Assembly: GCF_002163715.1 (NCBI RefSeq)
Contig: NZ_CP015698.1
Location: 2,026,001-2,090,000, forward strand
Reading direction: 5' to 3'
Length of the DNA stretch: 64,000 bases
Source: Curvibacter sp. AEP1-3
Lineage (GTDB): Bacteria > Pseudomonadota > Gammaproteobacteria > Burkholderiales > Burkholderiaceae_C
Shown here: piece after piece, positions 1 to 9,700 of the stretch
Layout of the letters: every line of letters begins with the position of its first letter
Numbering within the stretch: the stretch's first letter is position 1
Made by a program: the position numbers and the translations under genes
Notes under the pieces: generated by a model
Databases searched by the model: none
Told to the model about the DNA's origin: nothing
What the model saw: only the letters and a program-made list of their open reading frames with translations

Positions 1-94
1 CCGGAAAGGCGCCGATTCCGGCCACGGCCAGCCCGGCAGATAGCGCGCGGCGGCGGGAAACTCCGGTACCGGAGGATGTTTTTTTTTGTGTCAT
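1..94 (-). CDS. N-terminus of a Tat-exported protein (cut by window edge)
   Basis: Only the first 31 codons are visible; the gene runs off the left edge. The reading begins MTQKKTSSGTGV and continues SRRRALSAGLAVAGIGAF, a twin-arginine export signal: a run of arginines followed by an Ala/Gly-rich hydrophobic stretch. A strong Shine-Dalgarno (AGGAG, 7 nt before the ATG) supports this start. It lies directly downstream of the aldehyde dehydrogenase on the same strand, so it is probably in the same sigma-54-driven transcript. Proteins with such signals beside aromatic-degradation genes are often periplasmic solute-binding proteins or cofactor-containing oxidoreductases, but nothing in the visible part tells which. 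Confidence 0.7.
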   Translation of the reverse strand, partial: MTQKKTSSGTGVSRRRALSAGLAVAGIGAFP

Positions 95-106
95 GTCTGT
101 CTCCTG

Positions 107-126
107 ACCGGAGTCTTTGCTCCGGT
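107..126 (-). other. Hairpin next to the ribosome-binding site
   Basis: A perfect 7-bp stem (ACCGGAG / CTCCGGT) with a 6-nt loop lies just upstream of the AGGAG of the Tat-signal gene. A second hairpin (CCCCGCC, 3-nt loop, GGCGGGG) is at 146-162. Neither is followed by a T run, so they are more likely mRNA-processing or stability structures between the two genes than terminators. Confidence 0.4.
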
Positions 127-182
127 TCTTGTCTGGAAAGGAAGTCCCCGCCGCAGGCGGGGAAAGGCGTTGAATCAGTGGG

Positions 183-1658
183 TCAGAAGGGGAACTGCGG
201 CACCGAGGCTTTGACAGTGATCCACTTCCAACGTGTGTATTCATCGACATCGGCAGGGCCACCGACCGCGCTGCCGTTGCCGCCCAGGCCTGGTCCGCCG
301 AAGGGGTTGGTGCAGTCGTCGTTCACGGTCTGGTCGTTGATGTGGACCATGCCGGCGTTGATGCGCTCACCAATGGCCATGGCACGACCGACATCACGGC
401 TGATGACTGCGGCCGACAGCCCGCCCTGGCTGGTATTGGCCAATGCGATGGCTTCTTCATCGGAGCTAAATGTGACGAGGTTGACCAGCGGCCCGAAGGG
501 CTCGTCATCAAAACTGCGCATACCCGGCTTCACCCCGGACAGCACCGTGGGTTTGTAGCAAAGGCCGTCAAAGGTGCCACCGGCTTCCAGCTTGGCGCCC
601 TGGCGGACGGTTTCTTGCACCACGGCGTCGAAACGTGCCAACTGTTTGGCATCAATCATCGGCCCGAGTGCGACCTGGCCGCTGGCTCCATCGCCCACCG
701 GCAGGTGGGTGGCCTTGCCAACGAGCCGTGCCTTCAGGCCTTCGGCGATGGCGCTGTGCACCAGCACACGGTTGCTGGCCATGCAGATCTGACCCTGGTG
801 GAACCAGGCACCGAACGCGGCGGCACTGGCCGCGGCATCAAGGTCCGCATCTTCCAGAATGATGAGGTTGTTCGCACCACCCAATTCCAGGGACACCTTT
901 TTGAGATGCTTGCCGGCCAACTCGCCGATGCGGCGCCCCACTGCGGGCGAACCTGTGAAGGCGATCATGGGCACGCGGGGGTCAGTGACCAAGGCTTCTC
1001 CGGCCTCGGCATTGCCGGGCAGCACCTGCAAGACGCCAGGAGGAAGCCCGGCTTCCTCAAACACCTTCGCGAGAATAAAGCCGCCGCTGGCCGGTGTGCG
1101 CACGTCCGGTTTCAGAACCACCGCATTGCCCAGCGCCAGCGCTGGAGCCACAGAACGCAGACTCAAAATCAGGGGGAAGTTGAACGGGGAAATCACGCCC
1201 ACCACGCCGTGTGGAACCCGGCGCGCTATGGACAGGCGCCCCGGCGTGCTCGGCAACACCTGGCCTTGCGACTGCATCGGCATAGCCGCAGCGAGGCGGC
1301 ACAACACCACCGCCTCGCGGACCTCGTGCTGGCCCTTGGCAATGATGCCGCCGGTCTCACGGGCAATCAGCAAGGCCAGTTCATCGAAGTGGAGTTCAAA
1401 GAGGGCGGCGGCCTTCAGCAGGATGGCAGCGCGGTCACGAGGGGGCACGTCGGCCCATGCTGCCTGGGTCGCATGCGCCCGTGCGATGCCCGCAGTCATG
1501 TTGGCGGCACTTGCCACGCCGACACGCCACAGCGGCTTGCCGGTTGCGGGCTCCAGCACGTCCTGACTGTCGGCCAGCCGTGTGTGCCATCCACCGTCAA
1601 AGGCTGTGCCGTTCCAGCATGCCGTATCGACCCAATTGAAGTGTTGTGCTAAGCCCAT
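183..1658 (-). CDS. Benzaldehyde/vanillin-type NAD(P)+ aldehyde dehydrogenase
   Basis: A 491-residue aldehyde dehydrogenase, the usual length for the family. The nucleophile region reads GQICMASNRVLV (catalytic Cys), the general-base region LELGGANNLIILEDADLD, and the C-terminal part has the PFGPLVN motif. It resembles XylC-type benzaldehyde dehydrogenases, which oxidise aromatic aldehydes to carboxylates. The start was set at MGLAQHFNW because AAGGAG lies 6 nt upstream; the open frame extends further but lacks a ribosome-binding site. A -24/-12 promoter and a long inverted repeat lie upstream, and a divergent sigma-54 activator follows, so expression is probably switched on by an aromatic effector. 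The exact substrate is inference. Confidence 0.88.
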   Translation of the reverse strand: MGLAQHFNWVDTACWNGTAFDGGWHTRLADSQDVLEPATGKPLWRVGVASAANMTAGIARAHATQAAWADVPPRDRAAILLKAAALFELHFDELALLIARETGGIIAKGQHEVREAVVLCRLAAAMPMQSQGQVLPSTPGRLSIARRVPHGVVGVISPFNFPLILSLRSVAPALALGNAVVLKPDVRTPASGGFILAKVFEEAGLPPGVLQVLPGNAEAGEALVTDPRVPMIAFTGSPAVGRRIGELAGKHLKKVSLELGGANNLIILEDADLDAAASAAAFGAWFHQGQICMASNRVLVHSAIAEGLKARLVGKATHLPVGDGASGQVALGPMIDAKQLARFDAVVQETVRQGAKLEAGGTFDGLCYKPTVLSGVKPGMRSFDDEPFGPLVNLVTFSSDEEAIALANTSQGGLSAAVISRDVGRAMAIGERINAGMVHINDQTVNDDCTNPFGGPGLGGNGSAVGGPADVDEYTRWKWITVKASVPQFPF

Positions 1659-1718
1659 GTCTATCTCCTTGTGGTTGAGGTTGTGTGGCCGGACGGACCA
1701 AGCCATGTGCACTACTTC

Positions 1719-1734
1719 GCAATGGGCATACCAA
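1719..1734 (-). promoter_or_regulatory. Sigma-54 (-24/-12) promoter of the aldehyde dehydrogenase
   Basis: On the minus strand the sequence reads TTGGTATGCCCATTGC. The GG of the -24 element and the GC of the -12 element are exactly 12 nt apart, as RpoN requires, and TTGC matches the -12 consensus. It lies about 60 bp upstream of the dehydrogenase start and about 110-185 bp from the inverted repeat, the usual geometry for an enhancer-bound activator. Confidence 0.75.
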
Positions 1735-1846
1735 GTCCCCGGCACCACGCACCCCAAGGGGCCACGGCAAGGGGGACTTTCAGAGTGAAAACTCCGGACA
1801 AACCCTGAGCGGCTTTCAAGACCCCGAAACTGCCGTTTTCGAGGGT

Positions 1847-1905
1847 AAATATGAATGTATAGATACATTTTTGACTGTCAAAATTGAATCTATACATTCA
1901 TATTT
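1847..1905. promoter_or_regulatory. Upstream activating site: 18-bp perfect inverted repeat
   Basis: AAATATGAATGTATAGAT at 1847-1864 is repeated as its exact reverse complement at 1888-1905, with a 23-bp spacer. The left arm also overlaps a smaller palindrome, AATGTAT-AG-ATACATT (1854-1869). The repeat is much more AT-rich than its surroundings. It ends 9 bp before the start of the sigma-54 activator and lies about 115-185 bp upstream of the -24/-12 promoter. It is the likely binding site of that activator, which would also let it control its own gene. Confidence 0.7.
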
Positions 1906-1914
1906 GGTGCATTT

Positions 1915-3729
1915 ATGCCTGGCTCCCGCATCTCTCTGGCGCAACTCATGCAGGTCACCGGCGTCTCGCCGTCCACCCCGCCGGTAGACGCCCGCTTTCC
2001 CGGCCAACGGGGGTTCGAGCTGAACCAAGTCGACGGCAGCAGCCATCCGACCCTGGCCGATCTGAGCGAATGCCTGTTCTTTTCGCCGGGTGACGGACGC
2101 ATCTGGTTGCAGGATCAACGCATGGTGCTGATGCACGCCGAAGCCATGGGAAGCTTGCGCCGCGAACTGATCGAAAGCATGGGCCTGGACAAGGCCCGCG
2201 GCCTTTTGACCCGCATGGGCTACATGAGTGGGGCGCGCGATGCGGAGCTGATAAGGCGCCAATGGCCGGATGCCGAGCCGTCAGTAGCCGCCATGGCAGG
2301 TACCCGGCTGCACGCCCTGGAAGGCCAAGTCAAAGTGGAAGTAGTGCGGGTGCGCTTTGACGCCGCCAGCGGCGAGTACCAGGGGGAATTCATCTGGCAC
2401 AACTCCAGCGAAGACGACGAGCACATTGCCGTCTATGGTGTGGGCGGTTCACCCGCCTGCTGGATGCAGACCGGCTATGCCACCGGCTATGTGAGCACGC
2501 TGTTCGGCCGCTTGATCCTGTTCCGTGAAGTGGCGTGCCGTTCTGCGGGCGACGCGCAATGTCGCGTGATCGGACGCTCGGTGGAACTATGGGAAGACCC
2601 GCAGGAAGACTTGCGCCACCTCCAGCTGGGTGACCGGGGCCCGAATGCAGAGCCTGTGGCTGCGACTGCAGAAGCGCTTGGCGAACACAGTCCCACCAGT
2701 GGCCAGGACCCGACCCTGGTCGGCGCGTCTTCTGCCTTCAATGCGGCTTTTCATATGGTGCGCCGTGTTGCCCCTACACCGGCGACCGTGTTGTTCACCG
2801 GGGAATCCGGCGTGGGCAAAGAGATGTTCGCGCGCAGCCTGCACCGCAACAGTGACCGTGCGGCCAGGCCTTTTGTGGCGATCAACTGCGCGGCCATTCC
2901 GGAGACACTGATCGAGTCCGAACTCTTCGGCGTGGAGCGCGGCGCGTTCACCGGGGCTGGCGCCTCCCGGCCGGGGCGCTTTGAGCGTGCCGACGGTGGC
3001 ACCTTGTTTCTGGACGAAATCGGCACGCTCAGCCTGGTAGCCCAAGGCAAACTTCTGCGGGCCTTGCAAGAAGGCGAGATCGAGCGGGTGGGCGGGACCA
3101 AAACGGTGAAGGTCAACGTGCGTGTGGTGGCCGCGACCAACGAACACCTGCGCGAGGCCGTTCGCAAAGGCAGCTTCCGTGAAGACCTGTTTTACCGGCT
3201 CAATGTGTTCCCGATCCACCTGCCGCCGCTGCGCGAGCGGAGCGACGACATTCCGCTGCTGATGCAGCACTTCCTGAACCACTACCGTGAGCGCTACCAG
3301 CGCGAGGTACCCGGCTTCAGCCAGCGGGCAGTGAAAGCCCTGTTCAACTACGGTTTCCCCGGCAATATCCGGGAGCTGCAAAACCTGATCGAGCGCGCGG
3401 TGATCATGGTCAACGACGGCGAGCTGATCGATGTGCACCAGCTGTTCCGGGGCGGCGAGGAGCTGAGCGAAGGCGTACTCTCGCTCCCCGCTTCAGCTGC
3501 GGGCGATGCAGGCGGCCGCTTGGTGGGCGGCACAGAGTCCTCCTCATCCCACGTCAGTCTCACTCCGGGCCAGACCCTGGGCGGCGCCGAACAGGAATGG
3601 ATTGCCGCCGCACTCCGCCGCAGCGCAGGCAACATCGCCGCTGCCGCCCGGCAACTGGGCATCACCCGGGCCACCCTGCTGTACCGGGCAAAGCAACACG
3701 GCATCGAAGTCGGTCGAATCCGCCGTTAG
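1915..3729 (+). CDS. XylR/DmpR-type sigma-54-dependent transcriptional activator
   Basis: A 604-residue protein with the full architecture of aromatic-sensing NtrC-family regulators. An XylR_N effector domain spans about residues 20-130 and a V4R domain about 140-210 ([34 protein letters not shown]). The AAA+ domain has Walker A GESGVGKE near residue 296 and the sigma-54-contacting loop GAFTGA near 344. A Fis-type helix-turn-helix is at the C terminus ([22 protein letters not shown]). It would bind an aromatic inducer and activate the divergent dehydrogenase promoter. The first ATG was used; no clear Shine-Dalgarno precedes it, and the in-frame Met 11 codons later (position 1948) is an alternative start. 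Confidence 0.9.
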   Translation: MPGSRISLAQLMQVTGVSPSTPPVDARFPGQRGFELNQVDGSSHPTLADLSECLFFSPGDGRIWLQDQRMVLMHAEAMGSLRRELIESMGLDKARGLLTRMGYMSGARDAELIRRQWPDAEPSVAAMAGTRLHALEGQVKVEVVRVRFDAASGEYQGEFIWHNSSEDDEHIAVYGVGGSPACWMQTGYATGYVSTLFGRLILFREVACRSAGDAQCRVIGRSVELWEDPQEDLRHLQLGDRGPNAEPVAATAEALGEHSPTSGQDPTLVGASSAFNAAFHMVRRVAPTPATVLFTGESGVGKEMFARSLHRNSDRAARPFVAINCAAIPETLIESELFGVERGAFTGAGASRPGRFERADGGTLFLDEIGTLSLVAQGKLLRALQEGEIERVGGTKTVKVNVRVVAATNEHLREAVRKGSFREDLFYRLNVFPIHLPPLRERSDDIPLLMQHFLNHYRERYQREVPGFSQRAVKALFNYGFPGNIRELQNLIERAVIMVNDGELIDVHQLFRGGEELSEGVLSLPASAAGDAGGRLVGGTESSSSHVSLTPGQTLGGAEQEWIAAALRRSAGNIAAAARQLGITRATLLYRAKQHGIEVGRIRR

Positions 3730-3748
3730 TGATCACGTCGCGATCGCC

Positions 3749-6700
3749 TCAAACCCGCGACAATACCCCCGCCAGCGCCACGCCCGTGTGGGTACCTAAC
3801 TTGACCACGTCTTCCGGCGTAGTGGCCGCCACCACGCGGCCACCGCCGTTGCCACCTTCTGGGCCAAGGTCCAGCACCCAGTCGGCTTCGGCGATCACAT
3901 CGAGGTCGTGCTCAATGACCACCACGCTGTGGCCGCCGTTGACCAAGCGGTGCAGTACATGGATGAGCTTTTCCACATCGGCCATGTGCAGGCCCACGGT
4001 AGGTTCGTCCAGCACGTAGAGCGTGTGCGGCACCTTGTTGCCGCGCTTGCCCACGTCGTCGCGCACCTTGCTGAGTTCGGTGACCAGCTTGATGCGCTGT
4101 GCCTCGCCGCCACTCAATGTGGGTGACGGCTGTCCCAGCGTGAGGTAGCCCAGGCCCACGTCTTTGAGCAGCTGCAGAGGGTGGGCAATGACTGGCATGG
4201 CCGCGAAGAAATCGACCGCTTCATCGACTTCCATCTGCAGCACGTCGCCGATGTTTTTGCCGCGCCAGGTGACTGCCAGCGTTTCTGGGTTGAAGCGCGC
4301 ACCCTTGCAGGTTTCGCACACCACTTTGACATCCGGCAGGAAGCTCATGCCGATGGTGCGCATGCCCTGCCCTTCGCAGCTCGGGCAGCGACCTTCGCCG
4401 GTGTTGAAGCTGAAGCGGTTGGCCGCATAGCCGCGCGCCTTGGCTTCCAGCGTGTCGGCAAACAGTTTGCGGATGGTGTCCCAGAAGCCGATATAGGTGG
4501 CCGGGCAGGAGCGTGGTGTTTTGCCGATGGGCGTTTGGTCCACTTCGAGCACGCGGTCTATGGACTCATAGCCGGTCACGCCTTCGCAGCCGAGCCAGTC
4601 GATTTTTTCACCGGCCTCCAAGGCATCGCGACCGGCTTTGGTGCTGCGCTTTTGCACGGCGGTTTGCACGTTGGCCAGCAACACGTCACGCGCCAGGGTG
4701 GATTTGCCGGAACCGCTAACGCCGGTGATCGCCACCAGGCGTTTAAGCGGGACATGGGCGGTCACGCCTTGCAGGTTGTGCATGGTGGCGTTGTGGACGG
4801 TGAGCCAGTCGATTTTTGGTTTGTACGTTGCGGCTGTAGTTGCTGAACCCGCCATGGGTAGCCCGGCACCGGGCTCCTCAACCACTCGCTTTGCGAGCTC
4901 CAAATCGTCACCCACCCCGGGGCTACCCGCTGCTGCGACGGACATCTGGGCAGTGCGGCGGTCGGCTAACGCGGCGTATTCGGCAGCAACTTTGGTGCGT
5001 TCTGCTAGCTCCGTATTGGCGGCTGCGCTGTCGAGGATGCGCGCCGCCTCCACTGCTGCTTTCTGTGCTTTGGCACTGAGCTTTTTCGCAGGCTTACCGG
5101 CACCCGCGGTGGAGGTGCTTACGCCGGAAGCCGATTTCGAGCTCGCATCGCGAGCGTATGAGGCACCCGGCGTAAGCGCCTCCGCCGCGTCCAGCGCCAA
5201 TGTCTCACTAAACGAAACCATTCCTCGCCGCACAGCCAAGGGATGCTTCATGGCATGTAAGAGATACCGCCCGGTCTGAGACTCAGGAGCGTTCTGCACA
5301 TCGGCAATCGACCCCTGCGCCACCAAGCGCCCACCGCGTTTGCCGGCACTTGGCCCAATGTCGATGATGTGGTCCGCATGGCGGATGGTGTCTTCGTCGT
5401 GTTCCACCACGACCAGCGTGTTGCCCTTGTCACTCAAGCTCTGCAAGGCGCCTAGCAGAATCTTGTTATCGCGGGCATGCAGACCGATGGTCGGCTCGTC
5501 GAGTACGTAGCACACGCCTTGCAGGTTGCTGCCCAACTGCGCCGCCAGGCGGATACGCTGCGCCTCGCCACCACTGAGGGTCGGCGCCCCCCGGTCCAGC
5601 GTGAGGTAGCCCAGACCCACTTCTTCCAGAAACTCCAGGCGACTGCGAATTTCGGGCACCAGATCGCGGGCGATGTCGCCCTCGCGGGTCGTCATGCCGC
5701 CGGCCACTTGCAGGGTCTGCACCCACTGGCGCACATCAGTCACGGAGAGGCGTGCAATGTCGGTAATGCCCACACCCGCAAACTTCACGTTGCGCGCCGT
5801 GGCATTCAAGCGCGTGCCACTGCAGGTGGGACAGGCCTTGTCGTGCAGGTCTTCAATGTCGGCCTCGGCAAAGGTCTGCTCACGGCCTTTGTTGTCGTCG
5901 TCTTTCACCGAATCATCAAACACCTTGCGCTGCTCTTTGGTGAGCGCCACGCCGGTGCCTACGCAGTCGGGGCACCAGCCGTGTTTGCTGTTGTACGAGA
6001 ACAAGCGTGGGTCCAGCTCGGCATACGACGTCGCGCACACCGGGCAAGCGCGCTTGGTAGAAAACACCTGCACCTTGCCTACGCCTGCAGCCGACTCACC
6101 GGCCGCCATCACCTCCCGCAAGCTGCCAATGTCGCTCAGCACATAGACCACGCCCTTGCCATGGGTTAGCGCGTCGGCCAGCGCAGTGCGCAGGGCAGAC
6201 TCGTTGGAAGGGGTCACGTCCAGGCTGGCTACTGGCAACTCAATGTTGTGTTCCTTGAAACGGTCAATCCGCGGGAAGCCACTAGTGGGCAAAAAGTTAC
6301 CGTCCACCCGCAGGTGTGTGAAACCCTTGGGACGCGCCCAGTCGGCCAACTCGGTGTACACGCCCTTGCGCCCCTGCACCAGTGGTGCCAGCAGTCCAAT
6401 GTGCTGGCCGCGGTAGTTCTTGAGCAACTGGGCGGCAATGCTCTCGGCCGACTGCGGCTCCACGGCCGCACCGTCTTTGAAGCAATGCTGGGTGCCCAGC
6501 TTCACGTACAACAAGCGCAGGAAGTGCCACACCTCGGTGGTCGTACCCACCGTAGACTTGCGTCCGCCGCGCGAGAGCCGCTGCTCGATCGCCACCGTGG
6601 GCGGAATGCCATATACCGCATCCACCTCGGGGCGACCTGCAGGTTGCACGATGGAGCGGGCATAGGCATTCAAGGATTCGAGGTAACGCCGCTGCCCTTC

Positions 6701-9700
6701 GTTGAACAGGATGTCAAACGCCAGCGTCGACTTGCCGGAACCGGACACACCGGTCACCACGCTGAACTTGCCGCGTGGAATATCCACCGACAAAGACTTG
6801 AGGTTGTGCTCCTTTGCATTGACGATACGAATGGAATTCGACGTGTCGACCACGCCCGCCCCGGAGGCGGATGGGCTTGCGCCGGAAGCCGATTTCGAGC
6901 TCGCAGCGCGAGCGTATGAGGCGCCCGGCGTGAGCCCGTCCGCCGCAGCAACAGAAGTAAACGTAGCCGACGACTCCGCCACCTCATGCACCACTCCCAT
7001 CGCAGCCGCGTATTCCCGCAACGCCTTACCCGTGTGCGACGTGGCATGCAACAACAGGTCCTCCGGCGTGCCATACGCCACCACCTGCCCGCCCGCATCC
7101 CCGCCCTCGGGGCCGAGATCGATCAACCAGTCGGACGCACGAATCACATCGAGGTTGTGCTCAATCACCACCAGCGAATGGCCGGCGTCCAGCAACTTGC
7201 GCAGCGCGCGCATCAGCTTGGCGATGTCTTCAAAGTGCAGACCCGTAGTCGGCTCGTCCAACATGAACAGCGAGCCCTTGCGCGCCAGCAACTGCTTGCT
7301 CGCACTGGAGCTCTTGGCCGCTTCGGCCAGAAAGCCTGCGAGTTTGAGACGTTGCGCCTCACCACCCGACAGCGTGGGCACCGGTTGGCCCAACTTCACA
7401 TATTCCAAGCCCACATCCACGATGGGTTGCAGCACGCGAATGACCTCACGGTCCGCACTGAACAAGTCCGCCGCTTCGCTCACTGTGAGTTCCAGCACAT
7501 CAGCCACATTCACATGGCGGCCCTTGCGCTCAATCGTCACTTCCAGAATCTCGGGGCGGTAACGCTTGCCATCGCAGTCAGGGCAACGCAAATACACATC
7601 ACTCAGGAACTGCATTTCCACATGCTCAAAGCCCGAGCCACCGCAGGTAGGGCAACGACCATCGCCACTGTTGAAGCTGAATTTGGCGGCGGTGTAGCTG
7701 CGTTCCCTCGACAAGGCGGCGCCCGCGAACAACTCGCGGATCGCGTCCCACGCGCCGACGTAGCTCACCGGGTTGGATCGCGCCGTTTTGCCGATGGGCG
7801 ACTGGTCCACAAACACAATGTCGCTGAGCTGCTCCGCACCCAGCAGGCTGGTGTGGGCGCCCGGTGTTTCGGTGGCTTTGCCGAAGTGACGCAACAAGGC
7901 GGGGGCCAGCACATCCTGAATCAGCGTGGACTTGCCGGAACCGGACACACCTGTCACGCAGACCAAACGCTGCAGCGGAATTTCCACCGACACATTCTTG
8001 AGGTTGTGCTCGGTCACGCCCTCCAGAATCAGGCGCGGGTTGTTCGGCGCGACCATGCGCTTGAAGCCCATGCCCACCTGCTTGCGACCGCCCAGGTAGG
8101 CGCCGGTCATGGTGTTTGCCCCCTTGAGGGCCTCGGTGGTACCGTCAAATACGATCTGACCGCCCTTCTCACCCGGACCGGGTCCCATGTCGATCATGCG
8201 GTCGGCAGCCAGCATTACGGCCGGGTCATGCTCCACCACCACCAGCGTATTGCCTGCATCGCGCAAGCGCTGCATGGCCACGATGATGCGGTTCATGTCG
8301 CGCGGGTGCAGGCCGATGCTGGGCTCGTCCAGCACAAACAGTGTATTGACCAGCGAGGTGCCCAACGCGGTGGTGAGGTTGATGCGCTGCACCTCGCCGC
8401 CACTCAGCGTGCGGCTCTGACGGTCCAGAGTGAGGTAGCCAATACCCACATCGCACAGGTATTTGAGGCGGGTACCCACCTCTTCGAACAGCAGCTTGAG
8501 GGTTTTGTGCTCGGCCTCGGAGGCGGTAGGCGCAGTTTTCTCCGGAGCCACATCTTCCGAACGCGCAGCGGAGTCCGGAGTGCCGGAAGGGGCCGATTTG
8601 CTACTCGCGAAGCGAGTTGATGAGGCCACTGCCGACACGCCGGGCTCCGCCCCCCCAAAGACGCCAAGATCACTTTGCAGCGCATCAAAAAACCGCTTGA
8701 GTCGATCCAAAGGCATCAGCATCAAATCGTGTAGCGACAAGCCGGGCAGCGCTTCCAGTTGCTCACGAGACCACTTCACGCCCTTGGGCATGAAACGCTT
8801 GGCCGGGTCCAGCGCCATGTCGGCCTGGTCCTTGGTGCCTATGCGCCAAAGCAGGCTCTCCGTCTTCAAGCGCGAGCCACTGCAGGTCGGGCAAGTCGTG
8901 TAACTGCGGTACTTGGACAAGAGCACACGGATGTGCATCTTGTAAGCCTTGGTCTCCAGGTATTCAAAGAAGCGGTCCACGCCGAACCAGTGCTGGTTCC
9001 ACTTGCCGTTCCAGTTCGGTGAGCCCTTGAGCACCCAGTGCTTTTGTTCTGCAGTCAACTTGTACCAAGGCGTATCACGCGGGATACCGCTGGCCTCGGC
9101 GTGGCGCATCAGGTCGTCCTGGCATTCCTGCCAAGCCGGCGTCTGCATGGGCTTGACTGCGCCGGCGCGCAGGGTGAGTTTGTCATTGGGGATGACCAAC
9201 CCATAGTCCACCCCGACCACGCGCCCGAAGCCGCGGCAGGCGTCGCAAGCGCCCACCGCCGAATTGAAGCTGAACATCGACGCAATCGGGTCGGTATAGC
9301 GGATATCGCTCTGAGGGCAGTGCAGGCCGGTCGAAAAGCGCCAGATCTCAGGCGCTGCGTTTGCTATGGTTTCAGGAGCTACTAGCGCACTATCCACGGG
9401 CGCCAGAGCCTCTTTCAGCACATAAGCATTCAATCGCCCGCTGCCGCGCTTGAGGGAGGTCTCGATAGCCTCCAGAACGCGTGCTTTTTCCACACCGTCG
9501 ATGCGGAAGCGGTCCGCCACGACGTCCAGCACTTTGCGCACGCCATTGACGGTAGATACCTCCCGCTCGGCCTGCACACGGGTGAAGCCGCTGGCGCTCA
9601 GCCACTGGGTTACTTCGTCAGGGGTGGCGTTGCCAGGCAGCTCTACTGGAAAGGTCAGCACCAAGCGGGGATTACCTTCGGCAGCGGCGCGCTGCAGCAG

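Noticed and set aside
342..1652. 436-codon open frame opposite the aldehyde dehydrogenase
   Set aside because: Shadow of a gene with complete ALDH motifs.
6986..8620. 544-codon open frame on the plus strand opposite uvrA
   Set aside because: It mirrors the GC-rich uvrA coding strand; its peptide is His/Gln/Ala-rich with no motifs, while the minus strand has all UvrA motifs.
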